A stretch of 64,000 nucleotides of DNA from Pseudomonadota bacterium (GCA_027625145.1 JAQBXK010000001.1:62001-126000); one strand, 5' to 3'. Numbered from the stretch's first letter, positions 35,578-45,750 are shown. Program-made: numbers and translations. Notes: generated by a model from the letters alone, not told the origin.

Positions 35578-37161
35578 TCAATATGAGATCAATTTCATTT
35601 TTCTAATTATATAAGTTGTTAATATAGGTATTATTAAAGTTAAAAGAGTTACAATAATTAATAGAGTGCCAAGATCAGAATAATCAGCTTGTATTTTAAT
35701 TTCACCTATTTCATTTCTAACTTCACGAGTAACTATAAAAAACTGATTTAAATACTTTGTTCCTAAATTACTCGCCGATAAAGCTAGATTTGTAAAACTG
35801 GCTAGTACAGCAAAAAAAGTTGCCTTTAAATGGTTTGGAGCAGATTGAGCTATCCAAGCTAGTATAGGTATCATAGAGACTTGGCCTAAAGGGCTTTCTA
35901 TAGCTGTATTAAAAACAGCTATAAATCTGGCATCTATTAATCCATTTGTTAATGTAGAAGTGTAATTGTGAAATCCATAAAACATAGCTATGGAAGGCAA
36001 AATAAAGAGAGCACCAGTTATAGACAAAATAATGATTAATTTTGTCATTGACGCTTTTTCCATTAATGGCCTTAATACAAAAATACCTATAATTGTTAAA
36101 GTAGAAGCAATAAGGCCTAGTAATGATAAAAACTCTTGATCAAATTTTAAAATGTCTATTTCAAACCAACTCCCACTTTGCCCAACACCAGGAATTGCTC
36201 TAAAAACAAAAATAACAATGGCTGTTCCAATTAACATTTTTTTTGAGTTTATGTCTAATTCGTTAGACAATTTAAATAACAAAAATAATATTATTAAAAA
36301 AGATCCTAAAAATACAATTTCTTGTGAAAATTTTAAATTAGATGTTCCAATTGTTAATGTAAAAAATACAAAAATTATTGAACCTATTATTATTAATAAA
36401 TTTGGTTTTATAATTTCAGGAATTGGAAAAACTATTTTTTTTGCTTTTTCAATATTAACTCCATTCTTAATAAGAGATTTGTATTTGTTTTTTTTATTTA
36501 AATAAGCAATAAAAATTCCAGAAATTGATATTAAAGGTACAATTAATGAATACAGATATATTTTACTATAGGCTTGAATTTTATCTAATTCATTCATTTC
36601 TGATGAATCTGAAAATACTATTAAATTCACAAATGAAACTAATAATGTTCCTAATATAATAGCAATTCTTCCAAGCATTTGCATTGAAATATTCATAGCT
36701 TTAAGAAGTTTTAAATCAACATAATTTCCTTTTTCATCAACGCTTGGAACAGCCTCAACAGTCATCGCGTCTGCAACTACATCTTGTAAGACAAACCCAA
36801 TTGGTGCCAATAATGAAGATAAAACAAACCATTGTTCAGCATTTAAAATATTTAGCATTCCAGATTTATGTTGAATCAAGCAATACATGATTATACTACT
36901 TGAAGCCATAACAAGGGCTCCTAACAAGACAATTACTGATTTAAATTTCCATAAGATATCTACTAAATGTCCTAAAGGTATTTTAAGCACCCAAGGAAGT
37001 CCTGCCCAAAAACCTAATCCAGCAAGAAAAACTGCAGATAAATCTAGATATTCTTTAACAAAAAATAATCCAACTATATTAGTAATCCCAGATATACCTG
37101 CAGCAAGATAAATCATTAATGGTGGAATAAAAGAAAGTTTAAAAGATCCAAAAATTTTCAT
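35578..37161 (-). CDS. MFS transporter, folate-biopterin (BT1/FBT)-like
   Basis: A 527-residue carrier with about twelve helices. 'WAGLPWVLKIPLGHLVDILWKFKS' is the MFS loop 2-3 signature, and 'GFVLQDVVADAMTVEAVP' (about 122-139) fits the D-x-x-x-D-A-x-x-V-E motif of folate-biopterin type transporters. Expected substrates are pteridines, folates or other organic anions; this is a family-level guess. It lies between the gamma-glutamyltransferase and TAXI genes on the same strand with 80-base gaps. No signal for specific regulation is visible. Confidence 0.75.
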   Translation of the reverse strand: MKIFGSFKLSFIPPLMIYLAAGISGITNIVGLFFVKEYLDLSAVFLAGLGFWAGLPWVLKIPLGHLVDILWKFKSVIVLLGALVMASSSIIMYCLIQHKSGMLNILNAEQWFVLSSLLAPIGFVLQDVVADAMTVEAVPSVDEKGNYVDLKLLKAMNISMQMLGRIAIILGTLLVSFVNLIVFSDSSEMNELDKIQAYSKIYLYSLIVPLISISGIFIAYLNKKNKYKSLIKNGVNIEKAKKIVFPIPEIIKPNLLIIIGSIIFVFFTLTIGTSNLKFSQEIVFLGSFLIILFLLFKLSNELDINSKKMLIGTAIVIFVFRAIPGVGQSGSWFEIDILKFDQEFLSLLGLIASTLTIIGIFVLRPLMEKASMTKLIIILSITGALFILPSIAMFYGFHNYTSTLTNGLIDARFIAVFNTAIESPLGQVSMIPILAWIAQSAPNHLKATFFAVLASFTNLALSASNLGTKYLNQFFIVTREVRNEIGEIKIQADYSDLGTLLIIVTLLTLIIPILTTYIIRKMKLISY

Positions 37162-37242
37162 AATATTAATTATAGATTAAGAATTAGTTTGGTAAAAATA
37201 AAATCTTTGTGTAACTGGTTTTAAATTTTAAAATTTATTGAT

Positions 37243-39033
37243 CTAATTACCAATAGCTATACCTTCACGCCTATGGTCTGAGCCTCCATATAATTTATTA
37301 TTAATTTCAATTATATTTAATCCAGAAAAAAATTTTTTTAAATTAACTTTATAACCCATCTGTTCAAGAGGAATTTTCAGCTCAGCTATTGACGTACCTA
37401 ATTCCAAATCATAAGTTCCAAACCTATTTATAGCATGAGGCATTGAACTTGCTGCTTGAACATTCATTTTCCAGTCAATTAAAGCAATAATTGTATTAAC
37501 TACGTAGCCTATTATTTGACTTCCTCCTGGACTACCAATTATATATATAGGTTTATTATCTTTAAATATTATAGTTGGAGACATAGACGATCGAGGTCTT
37601 TTTCCTGGTTCTATACTATTAGCTATTTTCTTTCCTTCATTATGAGTTTTAAAAGAAAAATCAGTCAGCTGATTATTTAGTAAAAAACCACTTTTTGTCA
37701 TTAATCTTGAGCCAAATCCATTTTCAATTGTTGTTGTCATAGATAAGGCGTTTCCATAGATGTCAACTATAGAAATATGAGAAGTAGATGGAAGTTCAAT
37801 AGAAATATCTTTGGCATAATTTAAAGAGTTTTTGTTATATAGTTTACCTGCTTCTATCACTTCAATTTTTTTCTTGGTTTCAAGTTGTTTAGCTCTTTTA
37901 AGTAGATATTTTTTATTTATTAATTGATCAATTGGAACATTAACAAAATCTTTGTCTGCCATATATAATGATCTGTCGGCAAAGGCTAATCTTGAAGCAT
38001 CTCCTATTATCCTCCAAGTTTCAGGATTTTTGGGACCAAGTTTAGAGAGATCATATTTTTCAATCATGCCAAGTATTTGACTAATGGTTAATGCGCCTGA
38101 AGAAGGTGGCCCCATACCACAAACTTTAAAATCTCTATATAATGAACAAACTGGTTTTCTTTCTATTACTTTATAGAAAAGCAAATCTTCTATCGATAAC
38201 ACACCAGGATTATGAGATGATTTTTGAACTGTATAAATTATATCTTTAGCAATTTTACCAGAGTAAAAAACTTTAGACCCGTGCTGAGAAAATTGTTTTA
38301 GTGTTTTTGCATATTCTTTATTTAATAATATTTGATCAGGTTCAATTGGTATATTTTGCGGAAAAAAATATTCTTTATTTTTTTTAAATTTAATAAGTGA
38401 CTCCTTATTTTTTTTAACTGATGAACTTAATTTTTTAGAAACTACAAAACCGTCATCAGCTAATTTAATACCATCTTCAAAAAGCAAAGACCATTTAGTT
38501 TTCCCCCATTTTAGGTAAGATTTTTCAAGTAAAGCAGGCACTCCAGGCACCCCAACTGACTTTCCACCAATTACAGCGTCAAAAAATTTAATGGGGTTAC
38601 CCTTATTATCTTGGAACATAACAGGAGAAACCTTTTTTGGAGCTGTTTCTCTGCCATCGAGCGTAGTAACCTCTTTTTTTACATTATCATAATATACTAA
38701 AAATGCTCCTCCACCCAGCCCCGAAGATTCTGGTTCAACTAAACCTAAAACTATTTGTGCTGAAATCATTGCGTCGACAGCTGTACCTCCTTTCTCTAGG
38801 ATTTTTGCAGCAGCTTTGGAGGCTTGAAAATTTGCTGTTACCACCATCCAATCATCTGAAATAACAGGTTTCCCTTCTTTTTTTATATTTAGAAATCCAT
38901 CTAAATATAAAGACTTATATTTTTGATTGTTGATTGAGTATTTCTCAGGGTTTTTTATATCTGATTGTTGTTGGCCTATGGAAACGAATGAAAAAGTAGA
39001 CATTAGGATTATGAGAACTAAATTTATTTTCAT
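37243..39033 (-). CDS. ggt: gamma-glutamyltransferase
   Basis: The 596-residue precursor has a signal peptide (about 20 residues, ending near 'FVSIGQ'). The autocatalytic cleavage site is before Thr417 in 'LPSTSHISIVD', the expected nucleophile of the small subunit. Other family blocks are 'GGTAVDAMISAQIVLGLVEP', 'SSGLGGGAFLVYY', 'RETAP' and 'GSPGGSQIIGYVVNTI'. In the periplasm it hydrolyses glutathione or other gamma-glutamyl compounds, freeing glutamate and amines. The surrounding genes for uptake and oxidation suggest nutrient use and not redox housekeeping. Confidence 0.93.
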   Translation of the reverse strand: MKINLVLIILMSTFSFVSIGQQQSDIKNPEKYSINNQKYKSLYLDGFLNIKKEGKPVISDDWMVVTANFQASKAAAKILEKGGTAVDAMISAQIVLGLVEPESSGLGGGAFLVYYDNVKKEVTTLDGRETAPKKVSPVMFQDNKGNPIKFFDAVIGGKSVGVPGVPALLEKSYLKWGKTKWSLLFEDGIKLADDGFVVSKKLSSSVKKNKESLIKFKKNKEYFFPQNIPIEPDQILLNKEYAKTLKQFSQHGSKVFYSGKIAKDIIYTVQKSSHNPGVLSIEDLLFYKVIERKPVCSLYRDFKVCGMGPPSSGALTISQILGMIEKYDLSKLGPKNPETWRIIGDASRLAFADRSLYMADKDFVNVPIDQLINKKYLLKRAKQLETKKKIEVIEAGKLYNKNSLNYAKDISIELPSTSHISIVDIYGNALSMTTTIENGFGSRLMTKSGFLLNNQLTDFSFKTHNEGKKIANSIEPGKRPRSSMSPTIIFKDNKPIYIIGSPGGSQIIGYVVNTIIALIDWKMNVQAASSMPHAINRFGTYDLELGTSIAELKIPLEQMGYKVNLKKFFSGLNIIEINNKLYGGSDHRREGIAIGN

Positions 39034-39101
39034 ATAAAATTTTCTCCAATTCCGATAATATCTCTATAAAGTTGTTTAATCATATTTTATTCAATTTTCC
39101 T

Positions 39102-40172
39102 TTATCCTGATAGTATTTCTGGTTTAAAGTCCATCCCATGGCCTGGACGATCTGGAGGCGTCATCATACCATTAATGGGTATAATAGGTTCAATCCATAG
39201 ATGATCAAACCATCCCATATATTCTAACCATGAAGAATTTGTAATTGAAGCTAATAAATGTATAGATAATTCAGGAAATAAGTGAGGTGCAATTTTTATA
39301 TTAGATGCTTCTGCCAGTTTAGACGTTTGCATTAAGTTTGTGAAACCACCCCTCATTATATCAGGTTGAAGTATTGGAATTTTTTTACTTTTAAAGAAAT
39401 GTTTAAAGTCGTGATGAGTAAAGTTATTTTCTCCTGTAACAACAGGTATTGAAATTGAATCACAAATTTTATCATATCCTTCAAAATCATCAGCCATTAT
39501 AGGTTCCTCTAACCATTCAGGATTATATTTTTCAATAGCAAGACCTACCTTTATTGCTTCATCTATTTCCCAACCTTGGTTTACATCAATCATAATTCCA
39601 ATTTCATCTTTTAGAGTTTCACGCATATCTCTAACATTTGCTATATCTTCATCATTAGTAAAACAATGAGATACTTGCATTTTTATAGATTTAAAGCCTT
39701 GTTTTACATATTTTTCAGCTTTTTCAATCATTCCGTCATGACCTAAGCCTCTCCAGCAACCTGAGCCATATGTTTGAATGGGATTATTATTTCCATTCCA
39801 CATTTTCCATAATGGTTGATTTAATGTTCTACCTAAGCAATCCCATAATGCAATATCAATAGCGGACATGGCCATTACAGTTATTCCCATTCTTCCTTGA
39901 ATAAAGGTAGATTTCCACATTTTTAACCAAAGATACTCTATGTTTTTTATTGTTTCTCCGATTAACAAAGGTTTCAACATTTCATTAATGCACATTTCAA
40001 TAGTCAAAAGTCCACCTGCTATTGGTTGCAGATGTCCTGTGCCAATAAAACCTTCAGTAGTTTCTATTTCAACTATTAGCAAATCTATTGTTTGAAGAGG
40101 TAAAAATGATATTTTTGGAGGATCTAGGAATGGCACTGAAATTATTTTGGTTCTTATTTCTTTAATTTTCAT
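39102..40172 (-). CDS. enolase-superfamily enzyme (mandelate racemase/muconate lactonizing type)
   Basis: The 356-residue barrel enzyme has the expected catalytic set: K-x-K in 'FKSIKMQV' (about 165-172), metal ligands Asp in 'MIDVNQGW', Glu in 'WLEEPIMADD' and Glu in 'VVTGENN', and His in 'IAPHLFPE'. Such enzymes abstract a proton next to a carboxylate to racemise, dehydrate or isomerise hydroxy or amino acids. It lies 21 bases after the TauD gene and ahead of ggt. It is clearly different from the second enolase-type gene at 42309-43406. Confidence 0.88.
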   Translation of the reverse strand: MKIKEIRTKIISVPFLDPPKISFLPLQTIDLLIVEIETTEGFIGTGHLQPIAGGLLTIEMCINEMLKPLLIGETIKNIEYLWLKMWKSTFIQGRMGITVMAMSAIDIALWDCLGRTLNQPLWKMWNGNNNPIQTYGSGCWRGLGHDGMIEKAEKYVKQGFKSIKMQVSHCFTNDEDIANVRDMRETLKDEIGIMIDVNQGWEIDEAIKVGLAIEKYNPEWLEEPIMADDFEGYDKICDSISIPVVTGENNFTHHDFKHFFKSKKIPILQPDIMRGGFTNLMQTSKLAEASNIKIAPHLFPELSIHLLASITNSSWLEYMGWFDHLWIEPIIPINGMMTPPDRPGHGMDFKPEILSG

Positions 40173-40193
40173 AATATAATCCTCTAAAGTTAA

Positions 40194-41102
40194 TTATAGC
40201 TTATTTCTAATTGTATTAGAAAAAGGGCCTGCAACAGGCTCCTTTCCTTCAACTGTTCCTCTTATCATTGCTCTTCTATATCTACTATAATCATATGGAA
40301 TAACTCGATGGAGCAAAACTCTGTTGTCCCACATAACTAAATCATTTAAATCCCAATAATGTGTATAACAAAACTCTGGATTACTAATGTAATCTACTAA
40401 CCATTTATGAAGATCTCTTCCTTCATCAAGACTCATTCCACCAATTTCTAGGCTAGTATTAGAAGTAAAAAAGAGAGATTTTTTATAGTTTCTATCTGGA
40501 TGAACTCTAATAAGAGGATGTGTTACTGGAGGAAAATTAGATTTTTCACTTTGGGTTAATTCGGGTAAGCCAGGCTCTAATCTTCTTATATCATTATATG
40601 AGTGAACTTGGTGAAGTGGCTCTAAAAGTAATTTTTTATCATCAGAAAGTTTTTCATAAGCCATTAACATATTTGAAAATTGAGTTTGCCCGCCAATGGC
40701 TTCTGGAGGCAATGTTTCTTGACCATATAGCATTGAAAAAACAGCTGGATAATATCTATACGAACTATCAGTATGCCATCTTGAATTATTTTTTTGAAGG
40801 AGAACTCTTTGATCATCTGCTGGTAAGTGTTCACCATCCTCTGAAACATTTGAAACATTAAAAATTTCAATTTTACCTTTTGTTTTATCTTTCTCTGGAT
40901 AAGCTTCTAATTCACCAAAATTTTTTGTGAATTGAGCTAATGTTTCTCCATTTAATTTTTGATTTTTAAAACATATAAAATGATTTTCTTGTATAGAATT
41001 TCTAATAAACTCAACTTCAGAAGTATCTAATTTCTTAGAGCAATCAAAATCATCAATTTGAACTCCTATATGTGATAATAATTTTTTAGAACTTAACCCC
41101 AT
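40194..41102 (-). CDS. TauD/TfdA-family dioxygenase (A)
   Basis: About 302 residues. The iron site is His and Asp in 'SRWHTDSSYR' (near residue 110) plus the distal His in 'MWDNRVLLHRV'; the 2-oxoglutarate arginine follows in 'YRRAMIRGTVEG'. I use the ATG at 41102 because GGAG lies six bases before it; ATG at 41114 is the alternative. Family members open sulfonates, phenoxyacids, carnitine precursors and others by hydroxylation. It begins a six-gene run with enolase-like, GGT and transporter genes. Confidence 0.9.
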   Translation of the reverse strand: MGLSSKKLLSHIGVQIDDFDCSKKLDTSEVEFIRNSIQENHFICFKNQKLNGETLAQFTKNFGELEAYPEKDKTKGKIEIFNVSNVSEDGEHLPADDQRVLLQKNNSRWHTDSSYRYYPAVFSMLYGQETLPPEAIGGQTQFSNMLMAYEKLSDDKKLLLEPLHQVHSYNDIRRLEPGLPELTQSEKSNFPPVTHPLIRVHPDRNYKKSLFFTSNTSLEIGGMSLDEGRDLHKWLVDYISNPEFCYTHYWDLNDLVMWDNRVLLHRVIPYDYSRYRRAMIRGTVEGKEPVAGPFSNTIRNKL

Positions 41103-41238
41103 TTTATTCTCCATAATTTTTATTATTAGATCTTATGAATTAAAAAACATTTTGTAAATATTTACGATGTTAACTATTTGTTGACTGAAGATATTTTTGA
41201 TCCTTATAATTATTTTTTATCCATTATTGAGGCCTTAA

Positions 41239-42021
41239 ATGTTAAAAAAAAATAAAACTGTATGCATTACTGGAGCTGGGAACGGAATTGGTCGTGCTAT
41301 TTCAATAGCAATGGGTAATGAAGGTTATAATGTAGTTTGCGCAGATATAAATAGTGATCATGCAAATGAAACGCTAAATATCATTAAAAAAAATGATGGT
41401 TTAGGAATAGTAATAAAAACAGATGTAACTAATTTGTTAGATATTAAAGAAATGGTTAGTAATACTATTGACAGTTTTGGTAGTATAGATGTCCTGGTTA
41501 ATAATGCAGGCGTTACTAGAACATCTGGTATAATGGATCTAACAGAAGAAGATTGGCATTGGATAAATAATGTAAATGCAAAAGGCACTTTTTTTTGTTT
41601 GCAAGAAACGGCAAGGCAAATGATTAAACAAAAAAAGGGTGGTAGAATAATTAATATGGCTTCTATTGGTGGCAAAGGTTTTGTAGATGTATCAAATGCA
41701 ATTTATGCTGCTAGTAAGGGAGCTGTAATTAGTTTAACTAAAACAGCGGCTCAAGAGCTTGGCAAATATGAAATTACTGTAAATTCTATATGTCCAGGTA
41801 TCACACATACAAATATTTTATCTAATATAGTTAAAAGTAGAGCTCTTGAGCAAAATAAAACTAAAGAAGAAATTATGAAGCATTATGCTAGAGATATTCC
41901 ATTGGGAAGACCTAATCAACCTGAAGATATAGCTGCAATGGTTGTATTCTTATCTTCTGATGGTGCAAAAAACATATCTGGCCAATCATATAATATAGAT
42001 GGCGGGTTAATACCAAGTTAA
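41239..42021 (+). CDS. SDR-family oxidoreductase
   Basis: A textbook 260-residue short-chain dehydrogenase: G-A-G-N-G-I-G (12-18), N-N-A-G (88-91), Ser142 in 'NMASIGG', Tyr156 and Lys160 in 'YAASK', and the terminal 'GQSYNIDGG'. It likely oxidises an alcohol or reduces a ketone with NAD(P). It is divergent from the TauD gene and heads a plus-strand run with DUF2842 and the second enolase-like gene, so it may act on the same metabolite as that enzyme. Confidence 0.92.
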   Translation: MLKKNKTVCITGAGNGIGRAISIAMGNEGYNVVCADINSDHANETLNIIKKNDGLGIVIKTDVTNLLDIKEMVSNTIDSFGSIDVLVNNAGVTRTSGIMDLTEEDWHWINNVNAKGTFFCLQETARQMIKQKKGGRIINMASIGGKGFVDVSNAIYAASKGAVISLTKTAAQELGKYEITVNSICPGITHTNILSNIVKSRALEQNKTKEEIMKHYARDIPLGRPNQPEDIAAMVVFLSSDGAKNISGQSYNIDGGLIPS

Positions 42022-42069
42022 GTAATTTAAATTAAATTTATTAATAATTTTATAATTAAAGGAAATAAA

Positions 42070-42273
42070 TTGAAAAGGTGGCGTCACTTTATTGTAGTTA
42101 TTGGAACTATTCCTTCTTTGCTGGTCTATATAATTCTATGTATGGTTTTATTTGAATATGTAACTGGATTTTATTGGTTATTAGATTGGCTGATTTATAT
42201 AATCTCAGGACTTGTATGGATTTATCCTGCTGCAAAAATCATTAAATGGCTTGCGGACAATGAAGCTCATTAA
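42070..42273 (+). CDS. DUF2842 small membrane protein
   Basis: A 67-residue, two-helix protein: 'IVVIGTIPSLLVYIILCMVLF' and 'LIYIISGLVWIYPAAKIIKWL'. The second helix with the G-L-x-W-x-x-P-A pattern is characteristic of DUF2842, an alphaproteobacterial family of unknown role. The start is TTG 42070 with AAAGGA six bases upstream. It is probably a bystander inside the SDR/enolase-like run. Confidence 0.75.
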   Translation: MKRWRHFIVVIGTIPSLLVYIILCMVLFEYVTGFYWLLDWLIYIISGLVWIYPAAKIIKWLADNEAH

Positions 42274-42308
42274 TCATAATTAAAATGCTAATAAAAGGAG
42301 GGGGTATT

Positions 42309-43406
42309 ATGAAAATAACTGGTGTAGAGGTTTACGAATTACAAATACCTTTTAGCAGAGGTGTATCAAAACAATCACCTTCTAGTTTTTTAAAAGCAGA
42401 TGCTTTAGATTTTTGTATTATTAAAATAGAAACTGATGAAGGAATAGTTGGTTGGGGTGACGCATTTTCTTTCCATTGCAGAAAATCTGTTGCAGAAGCC
42501 ATAAAGCATATGATCAAACCTAGATTACTTGGAAAAAATCCATTAGATGTAAAAAAAATTAATTTTGATCTTCAAAAAGAATTACATCTTTTTGGTCGTT
42601 ATGGAATTACTATGTTCGCTATTAGTGGAGTGGATATAGCTTTGTGGGATATAGTAAGTAAGTATAGTAATTTACCTTTATACAGTCTTTTAGGTTCTTC
42701 AGGGAACAAAGAGATGCCAGCTTATGCTAGCTTATGGCGATATGAAGACGTAGATTCAGTTAAAGATAGGTGTGCTCAGGCAATAAATCTTGGTTATAAA
42801 TATATAAAGCTTCATGAAATTTATACCTCTGAAGTCAAAGCTGCCAGAGAAGTTGTAGGTGAAAAAATTCCTATTATGTTAGATACTAATTGTCCTTGGA
42901 CAAGACAAGAAGCAAAAAGAATGTTGATGGAATTAAAAGAGTTTAATTTATATTGGGTAGAAGAGCCTATTAATCCTCCTGAAGATTTTGAGGGACTTTC
43001 AAATTTAAGAAAAGAGACTCAAACTCCAATTGCAGCAGGTGAGAACGCTTGTACATCTTTTGAATTCAAAAAAATGTTTGAAGCTCAAGCTGTGGACTAT
43101 GCACAACCAAGTGTGACAAAAGTTGGAGGAATTACAGAGTTTAATAAAGTGGTAAGTTTAGCTGAGTCTTACGGTGTTCAAATCATGCCACATTCACCTT
43201 ATTTTGGTCCAGGGTTTCTTGCAACACTTCATTTAGCTCAATCTATTCCAAACGCTGGTTTGTTGGAAAGGTTTTTTATAGATTTTGATGCTTACCTATA
43301 CCCTGAAGAAATATTTAATCCTAAAAATGGTGTGTTTCAAGCTCCGACTAATCCTGGGTTAGGGTTTGATCCAGATTTAAATGTTATAAAAGATTATAGA
43401 GTTTAA
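42309..43406 (+). CDS. enolase-superfamily dehydratase/racemase
   Basis: About 365 residues. The barrel motifs are 'YKYIKLHE' (K-x-H in place of K-x-K), metal ligands Asp in 'IMLDTNCPW', Glu in 'WVEEPINPPEDF' and Glu in 'IAAGENAC', and His in 'QIMPHSPYFGPG'. The start is ATG 42309 because AAGGAGGGGG lies just before it. Reaction type is one of the mandelate racemase subgroup; the substrate is unknown. Low similarity to the enzyme at 39102-40172 indicates a different substrate. Confidence 0.88.
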   Translation: MKITGVEVYELQIPFSRGVSKQSPSSFLKADALDFCIIKIETDEGIVGWGDAFSFHCRKSVAEAIKHMIKPRLLGKNPLDVKKINFDLQKELHLFGRYGITMFAISGVDIALWDIVSKYSNLPLYSLLGSSGNKEMPAYASLWRYEDVDSVKDRCAQAINLGYKYIKLHEIYTSEVKAAREVVGEKIPIMLDTNCPWTRQEAKRMLMELKEFNLYWVEEPINPPEDFEGLSNLRKETQTPIAAGENACTSFEFKKMFEAQAVDYAQPSVTKVGGITEFNKVVSLAESYGVQIMPHSPYFGPGFLATLHLAQSIPNAGLLERFFIDFDAYLYPEEIFNPKNGVFQAPTNPGLGFDPDLNVIKDYRV

Positions 43407-43417
43407 AATAATAGTTC

Positions 43418-44041
43418 TTAGTATCCAGCGCCGCTAATTCTAGACTTATTGCTCTCAGGTACATAAGTTTTAAAAGCCATAGCTTTCAATTTTTCCCAAC
43501 ATTTTTTATTAACCATTGGAATTATGGGGATATTTGAAATGTCTATTTTAATAAGATTTTTATAACTTTTATTTTTATTAAAACTTAAATAAACAAAACC
43601 TGATAATGGAATATTACTTTTAAAATCAAAAAATAATTCTTTATTTTGAGTGTAAGCAATTAATTTATGATTTTTATCTTTTAATTCTAATTCAACTTGT
43701 TGCTCATATGAAATGATGCCCATAGCAGCAACTAGATATATAGGATTATCTATATAACCTTTCCATATTAATTGATTTTCACATACATATTCAACTAATA
43801 AGATACCCATTAAAGTTGTCGACAAAGGTTTTTTATTATTATTAGAAAGTATATTTAGTGATAGTTGTTTATTAGAAATCAACTCTAATGATTTTAGAAG
43901 TGATCCAAGAAAAGAAATCTCATGATGGGCTAACCACCTAGATAATATGGCGGTATCATGAGCTGTTCCCCAGTCAATATTTACACTTCTTACTGCTTTT
44001 TTAGTTTCAGAAAAAATTTCATTAAGCGATATTGGGATCAT
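43418..44041 (-). CDS. DUF3726 family protein
   Basis: The 207-residue protein starts 'ISLNEIFSETKKAVRSVNIDWGTAHDTA' and ends 'LKAMAFKTYVPESNKSRISGAG', both typical of DUF3726, an alphaproteobacterial family of unknown function. It is coupled to the upstream 570-residue protein by an ATGA overlap, so the two very likely act together. No catalytic motif is recognised and no membrane segment is seen. It converges with the enolase-type gene 11 bases away. Confidence 0.78.
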   Translation of the reverse strand: MIPISLNEIFSETKKAVRSVNIDWGTAHDTAILSRWLAHHEISFLGSLLKSLELISNKQLSLNILSNNNKKPLSTTLMGILLVEYVCENQLIWKGYIDNPIYLVAAMGIISYEQQVELELKDKNHKLIAYTQNKELFFDFKSNIPLSGFVYLSFNKNKSYKNLIKIDISNIPIIPMVNKKCWEKLKAMAFKTYVPESNKSRISGAGY

Positions 44042-45750
44042 TTCTCATCTAACTTTAAAATTGGGAAAAGCCAGTCACAGGATCTTTTTTTATTGATTTG
44101 ATGAGGTAATGGAGCTCCTTGAAACAAAGTAATTCTTGTCCATAAATTAGATTTTGGGTCGTATTTTGATGCTCCAAAAAAACTTAATTTACATCTTAAC
44201 ATGTCTTTTGGTTTAGTGAGTGATCCAATTAAATTATCTTGAATTTCACTATAAGGGTAGTTCTCCTTTATAAGGATTCTTCTTATAATTAACCTTATTT
44301 CTGGATGATTAATAATCGCCTCAGAGACGCTCATTTCTTTAGGCAAAGTAATTAATATTTTTAAACATTTTTGAATTTGATGAGGAATGTCAAATGGCAA
44401 TTCTTTTTCAACACCTTCATCGACAAACCTATTACCTAATCTGGGTTCTGATTTTGTTTCAGAAGTATACCAAAAGAAAAAATTTTCACTATCCTTAGTT
44501 AAATCAAGTCTAAGAGCCCAACTGTATTTTAGTTTAATAATTTTTATAATATTATGAATACTTGTATTGATAGGAAGGGTAATTGTTTCTTCACAATTCA
44601 TATCATCTACTAAGTCGTCAACAATTTTAGAAAATGGTTCAATTAATATTGAATTAAGTAATTCTTGTGTTTCAATACTGATTTTTTTTTCATTATATTT
44701 AATTAATTTTTTTAGAGGATAAGTATCTTTTAATATTAAATTTGTGTCTTTGTTTTTAATAATTTTTTTAAGATTAAGTCTTATTTCATTAATTCTTTTC
44801 ATCTGAATTTTATTGTCAACTTTCCATTGAAGAGAATATTCATGTGCTTGTTTTATTAATGTAATAATTTTTAATTGTTCAGATGGTTTTAATTTTTTTA
44901 ATGAGATAACCTTTGCTATGGCTTTTTCTCTAGCATTAATCCATTTATGTAAAAGTTCTTGATGGTTTATAATAAAGGGAGCCATCCCTAAGCCAGTTGC
45001 ATTACCTACACCAATGTGTCTGGAAAGTGTATTATTGAGTTTTACTGCTTTAGATCCACCTTTTATCTTGGCAAGGTAATTGATGATTTCAATTGAGAAA
45101 TATCTTATTAAATAAACAGTCAACATCTCTGCTTGGAAAGGTTTTTTTAAAAATGATTTATTTTGTATTTCAGAATAGTCACCTATGCCAAATTTACCAT
45201 TGCCATAAACTGCTGTAGTTCTAATTAAATATCCAATATCATTAATTAAATTATGATCAGGCTGTTTCCCATTAGAAAGGCATTCTAAAACAGTTGCAAA
45301 AATTCTAACTGATTTATTAGCTCTGCTTAAGGTAAGTTGTTTGTTTAAGTGACGTCCTAATTCTTGGATTTTTAAATTCTTAGACATGTATGATATTTCA
45401 TCTTCAGTTGGCTCACCATCAAATAATGAAAAAGTCATATCCCATTTTTCTGCTATTACTCTATCACTTCTTTCTTCATCTTTTATAGAATGACAAAATA
45501 CAATTAATGAAAAAACATTTATATCAGTAATTGCTTTTATTACAGCATTACCTACTCCTTCTTCGTTGAAGTTCCATTCTGATATATTAAAGGTCCATTT
45601 TTTTTTATACATTTCATTGATTAACTGTCTATTGAAGGATAGACGGGTCTGATGAAAGCTACCTAAACGATTTAAACGCATTACTTTTGATGGAAGTCTC
45701 ATTGGAAGTGAGTTTGATGCATTTAATTGGATGGAATTTTTTAAATGCAT
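44038..45750 (-). CDS. large uncharacterised protein, partner of DUF3726
   Basis: I do not recognise this 570-residue soluble protein. It starts 'MRLPSKVMRLNRLGSFHQTRLSF' (given from Met17, which may be the true start), followed by an alpha/beta region, a helical basic middle (about 280-380; 'LKPSEQLKIITLIKQAHEYSLQWK') and a conserved-looking 'NATGLGMAPFIINHQELLHKWINARE' near residue 260. No signal peptide or nucleotide-binding loop is seen. It lies 15 bases after the M19 peptidase gene and overlaps DUF3726, so an M19-X-DUF3726 operon acting on one compound is the most likely setting. Confidence 0.75.
   Translation of the reverse strand: MHLKNSIQLNASNSLPMRLPSKVMRLNRLGSFHQTRLSFNRQLINEMYKKKWTFNISEWNFNEEGVGNAVIKAITDINVFSLIVFCHSIKDEERSDRVIAEKWDMTFSLFDGEPTEDEISYMSKNLKIQELGRHLNKQLTLSRANKSVRIFATVLECLSNGKQPDHNLINDIGYLIRTTAVYGNGKFGIGDYSEIQNKSFLKKPFQAEMLTVYLIRYFSIEIINYLAKIKGGSKAVKLNNTLSRHIGVGNATGLGMAPFIINHQELLHKWINAREKAIAKVISLKKLKPSEQLKIITLIKQAHEYSLQWKVDNKIQMKRINEIRLNLKKIIKNKDTNLILKDTYPLKKLIKYNEKKISIETQELLNSILIEPFSKIVDDLVDDMNCEETITLPINTSIHNIIKIIKLKYSWALRLDLTKDSENFFFWYTSETKSEPRLGNRFVDEGVEKELPFDIPHQIQKCLKILITLPKEMSVSEAIINHPEIRLIIRRILIKENYPYSEIQDNLIGSLTKPKDMLRCKLSFFGASKYDPKSNLWTRITLFQGAPLPHQINKKRSCDWLFPILKLDEK

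Noticed and set aside
36152-36505. Plus-strand frame of 117 codons opposite the MFS gene
   Set aside because: Antisense to a conserved transporter with no start signal of its own.
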